From Chromobotia macracanthus (Eukaryota; Chordata; Actinopteri; Cypriniformes; Botiidae): a DNA stretch of 64,000 nt. The DNA lies in assembly GCA_036877525.1 (NCBI GenBank), contig JAZGTH010000062.1, forward strand, positions 6,070,501-6,134,500. Direction: 5' to 3'. The notes beneath the pieces were generated by a model that worked only from the letters and a program-made list of their open reading frames with translations, ran no database searches and had not been told where the DNA came from. Within the stretch, counting starts at the first letter, position 1; each line of letters begins with the position of its first letter. This document shows positions 60,474 to 64,000 of this stretch, piece after piece. The position numbers and the translations under genes were made by a program.

Positions 60474-63202
60474 TGATTATACATTAAAACTCATAACAAG
60501 CAATGTTACTTTAAGGATCTATTTAATATTTAAACTAATCCTTAAAAATTACTTAATATTGCATTATATTTTGACCTGAATTAAACCACTTAATTTAGAT
60601 GTCACTACAGCATATGAAATATATTTTTTGGTTACTTGACAAAGCATTGTTTTATCAAACCTAATTTACTGATAAAATTGCCATCCATTCATACATAACA
60701 CCAAAGCACAAGATCATTTTAAGGTAGTTAACAGGCACTAATTGCATTGGAAAATTAAACCACTTTGCTGACTTTAGCAACTGCAGATTATCAACTATGT
60801 TCTTTAATTTATATTTATTACATAGTTTGCATTTGAAATCTGCTGTCAACTGTTTGGCTTGAAAGCCGTGATAATAAGTTTGTATGACTTGCTTGGATGT
60901 ACAGAATCTGAACACAGATAACTGCCTTACAGAAAACCAAGACCTCACTTTGGATTGTCCATAAATAATAATAGCTGAAAACATTTTAAAATTCATAGTC
61001 ATATTCATATTTTTTTATTTTGAAAATTGTGTTAAATGTAACACATTGCACATTGCACAGGCCATGTATATATACAGAAGTATAAAATTACTACAGGGCA
61101 TACAATGTTTTTATTGAATAACAGATATATTCAAGATTTTCTATTCATTATTAATCAGATTTAGATGAAATCAGTTCATCAACATTATAAAAGCATAACA
61201 AGATAAATTATTCTATTAAATTATTCTTATTAAACACTTGTGAAGTAATTTTAAATCATGAAGATTATTAATTGTAATGATTCTAATTATAATACTAATG
61301 AATAATTTTGTTTTGAAAATGGCCCATTTAAAAATCAGCTGCTGTGCACACATCTGAATCACTACACTGTAAAGTTTCTTATTTGGTATAAATGTATTAT
61401 GTGGTTTTAATTTTTCATTGTTACATGTATGTGTAAATATACTTGCTGTATGTACTAGATTCTGCTTGATGTACTGTGTCTGTCTACAACACATTTGTGC
61501 TCTGTTATATAGTGTGTTTTAAAAACATATTCAATAATATCATTTTTATTAATACTGACCAGTGGCATCTCTACATTAGGGACAGGTGGCGCTGTTGTGC
61601 AAAATGCTTGGCACAATTATGCATTAATTTCACAATAATGTTATTTCTGCTCTGTTCTGTTTTTATGTCTATTAAACAAAACCACAGTACATAGTGTTTT
61701 GAGAAATTTCACCATTAAGGTTCTGTTAGATTAAAGCCATTTAACCATTTCATTTTATTTAGGCCTGTTCACACCAGGACGAAGGATAACTATAATGTAA
61801 AAATAAAAGACATTCTACTCTTAAGAGAATAGTGGAGCTTACACCACAACTATAACAGTACTAGTAACCTATTTTTGTTAGCTGTTGTCAGTGTGAGTTT
61901 GTTAAATTATGTGCAATGGATAGCTTTAACAAGTCTTATGACATCTTATTGGGTGTATATTGCTAACCGTTGTGGCAAAAGACCACCAGAAATAGAGAGC
62001 CAGAGACACCACTGATACTAGTATTGCTATATATTCTCATACGCAGAATGTTCATATGTTGTATGGCTTTGAGCTGTTAGTTGATCTGATTGATGTTTTT
62101 TGTAAGTATCAATCACATAGTTTGTAAAATATTTAGTAACAAAAATTTAAGACTTAATTTAATGAGTTCATATAGGGTGTATAAACTTTATTTCTTTGTA
62201 CGTTTGTCTTTGTTTGAATATTTGTTTAACATCACTGCTGGTCAAATGTCGAAAAGCATTATTTCTGTTAATGTAGGAAAACCCTAAATGTCATTCTGCC
62301 ATTTCTTTCAGAAATGAACTTAGATTTTAAGAGTGCATTAAAGGGATCTTGAGTTTTCAAAATTTACATGAAAGACTTTGAACCCAGAATGCCCATTTCC
62401 TTTTAAAATATTCTGCTTGCAGACTATGCTAAAATTTAAATGTATTTATTGTCCCATTATTTTTAATATTGTATTTTGTGTTCTTTCAGCCTGTAAAAAT
62501 GTTACAGATTCCAAGATAACAAACTTTGTTATACTGATTGTAATAGTTGTTGCTTCATTCACCGACCTGCCTTAACGTAATCAGTACTCAGATGTGTATT
62601 GGTTTTGTTGAATCTTGGATGTGTGAAGTAAATATCTTTATTATGTGCTTTGTGACGTCTATTGTGGCATATGTGTGTTAACCATGTAAATTATCAAACC
62701 CTCTGAAAAGGGCTTTTTAATGTCCCCTAAAGGATGCAATTTAAACTGCATAGTTTTAGCTGTTTCATAAATGAGCCAACAGGTCCGCTTGTTACTGTAT
62801 GTTTCCACAGTGTTGATATTGTATATAAACTTGAATAATACAATAGGCTTAAATAAGTTAAATAAGTGATAGGTTAAAATGACATATCTTTCACCCTCAA
62901 AGATGTTTTTATGTTGATTATTATCAGAAAATTTCAACTCCACTTGTCAAAAACATTTAATGGTGTTTCAAAACCAATATTCCATAATGTACAAAAAAGA
63001 GTTGTCATACATAAATCCAACAAAACGGCAACAATTTTACATCATATTCAATTCAATTCAGTTTTATTTATATAGCACTTTTTACAATGTTACATTGCTT
63101 CAAAGCAGCTTTACATATAAAAAAAAGAATTATAATAAAGAACAGATTCATGAACTTCAAAACTTCATGAACATTCAAATGACTCTACTACCATTAAATG
63201 TC
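60474..63202. other. Intergenic region downstream of the receptor gene
   Basis: AT-rich sequence without coding exons. A repeat fragment starting 'GCCTGTTCACACCAGGACGA' lies at about 61763-61905 and resembles a common cyprinid non-autonomous element. Another, 'CAATTCAGTTTTATTTATAT...AAAGCAGCTTTACAT', lies at 63049-63117. Otherwise I see nothing specific. Confidence 0.55.
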
Positions 63203-63210
63203 CTTTAAAC

Positions 63211-63508
63211 CAGTGATTCTCAACCTTTTTGACTCGAGGCCCTCCCAGTGTCCACAACAATATTTGTCTGGCCTCCACTCACAATTTCTACCCAATTATA
63301 TATTTTAGAACTTGACACAACTAATAAGATGTTTATTTGTTATAAAATAAGCAGACACTGAGAATTATCTTGATATTATGTTGTTTTTTTGTTAATTGTT
63401 GTTTTGACTTAGGGTTAGGGTTGGGGTTAGGGTTTTAAGTCATGTTGCAGCCCCCTTGATAGTTTGTAGCCCTCTAAGTGGGCCCCGGCTCCTGGTTGAG
63501 TAACACTG
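63211..63508. mobile_element. hAT-type non-autonomous transposon, nearly intact
   Basis: It begins CAGTGATTCTCAACCTTTTT and ends GGTTGAGTAACACTG; these termini are inverted repeats over about 15 bases with a few mismatches. The flanking 8-mers are CTTTAAAC at 63203-63210 and CTCTAAAC at 63509-63516, an 8-bp target-site duplication with one change. The length (298), the CAGTG...CACTG ends and the 8-bp duplication are all typical of hAT elements. It contains TTAGGGTTAGGG-like repeats at 63410-63434 and no open frame. Confidence 0.85.
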
Positions 63509-63516
63509 CTCTAAAC

Positions 63517-64000
63517 CAAAAGATTTGTTTCCTAAATTCTATATTTCTATATTTTTATTCTGTGATTGATGTGCTTGAGTTTAAAATAAGACAAAACACT
63601 AACAGTTTCCACATTTGCATGAAGTGACACTGTATTATATCTCCAGTAAATTTTCATTAAAGCAACATTGTATACATTACATCTAAATTCTTAGTTTATC
63701 TATAATATTTACACATTTACACACATTTTTAAATTTGCAAGCAAAAAAGGCCAATTTCAAGTTCAATCAAGTTCAGTTTCTGTGTTGCCAAATATAAAAT
63801 ATCACACATTTTCAACTTCCTGCCCATGTAATGTTGACAGGGTTTCGCTTATATTAAGCCGTCAGCCTCTATTTATGTACATTCTAAGACCGATCAAAAT
63901 TTTTCTCTGTAGTTCTAGTGGTGCCTGCAGGCACACATACTGAAGATAAAAGCAGTTTTTTATACTGTTGATTGTTGTAAGAGGTATAAAATGTGCAGGA
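63517..64000. other. Intergenic tail of the window
   Basis: AT-rich sequence with no recognisable exon, repeat or RNA gene. Confidence 0.5.

Noticed and set aside
63409..63436. Interstitial telomere marking a chromosome end or fusion
   Set aside because: Only three to four imperfect TTAGGG units, and they lie inside a hAT element.

Overview
The window looks like a piece of a teleost nuclear genome, most likely a cypriniform (carp/zebrafish-type) fish. The DNA is AT-rich. Genes are split into short exons with GT-AG introns. The dispersed repeats are those typical of cyprinid genomes: tRNA-derived SINEs whose tail resembles 'CTTTGGATAAAAGCG', short elements starting TTAAAGGGATAGTTC, hAT- and Tc1-type relics, and long AT, GACA, CA and TC simple repeats. 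Family assignments rest on reading the translated exons and recalling the families. No search was run.

Three protein genes are supported. (1) zc3h3, minus strand, 17866-21771: the first three coding exons of a CCCH zinc-finger mRNA-export/polyadenylation factor. Its zinc-finger exons were not found, so bases 1-17865 are probably a very long intron. (2) cyldl, plus strand, 22212-27500: a complete 14-coding-exon CYLD-like deubiquitinase of about 757 residues. It has three CAP-Gly domains and a USP domain with an intact catalytic triad, but lacks the roughly 200-residue adaptor-binding linker of CYLD. (3) A class B1 (secretin-family) GPCR of the GHRH/VIP receptor group, plus strand, 37985-60267: 13 coding exons, 451 residues.

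Layout: 1-17865 is non-coding with several complex blocks that look like candidate enhancers. 17866-21771 holds zc3h3, whose intron 1 contains a 1-kb GACA-type array. 21772-22211 is a compact shared promoter between zc3h3 and cyldl. 22212-27500 is cyldl. 27501 to about 37690 is intergenic with SINEs and one candidate regulatory block. About 37690-37984 is a CpG-rich promoter/5' UTR. 37985-60267 is the receptor gene with several large introns. 60268-64000 is its 3' UTR plus intergenic DNA with a nearly complete hAT-type element.

The genes do not form one pathway. ZC3H3 acts on nuclear mRNA, CYLD-type enzymes trim K63/linear ubiquitin in NF-kB signalling, and the receptor signals peptide hormones through Gs/cAMP. 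The divergent promoter may co-regulate the first two. In mammals ZC3H3 lies beside MAFA, so the candidate enhancers in the zc3h3 intron may serve a mafa gene left of the window. That is inference.
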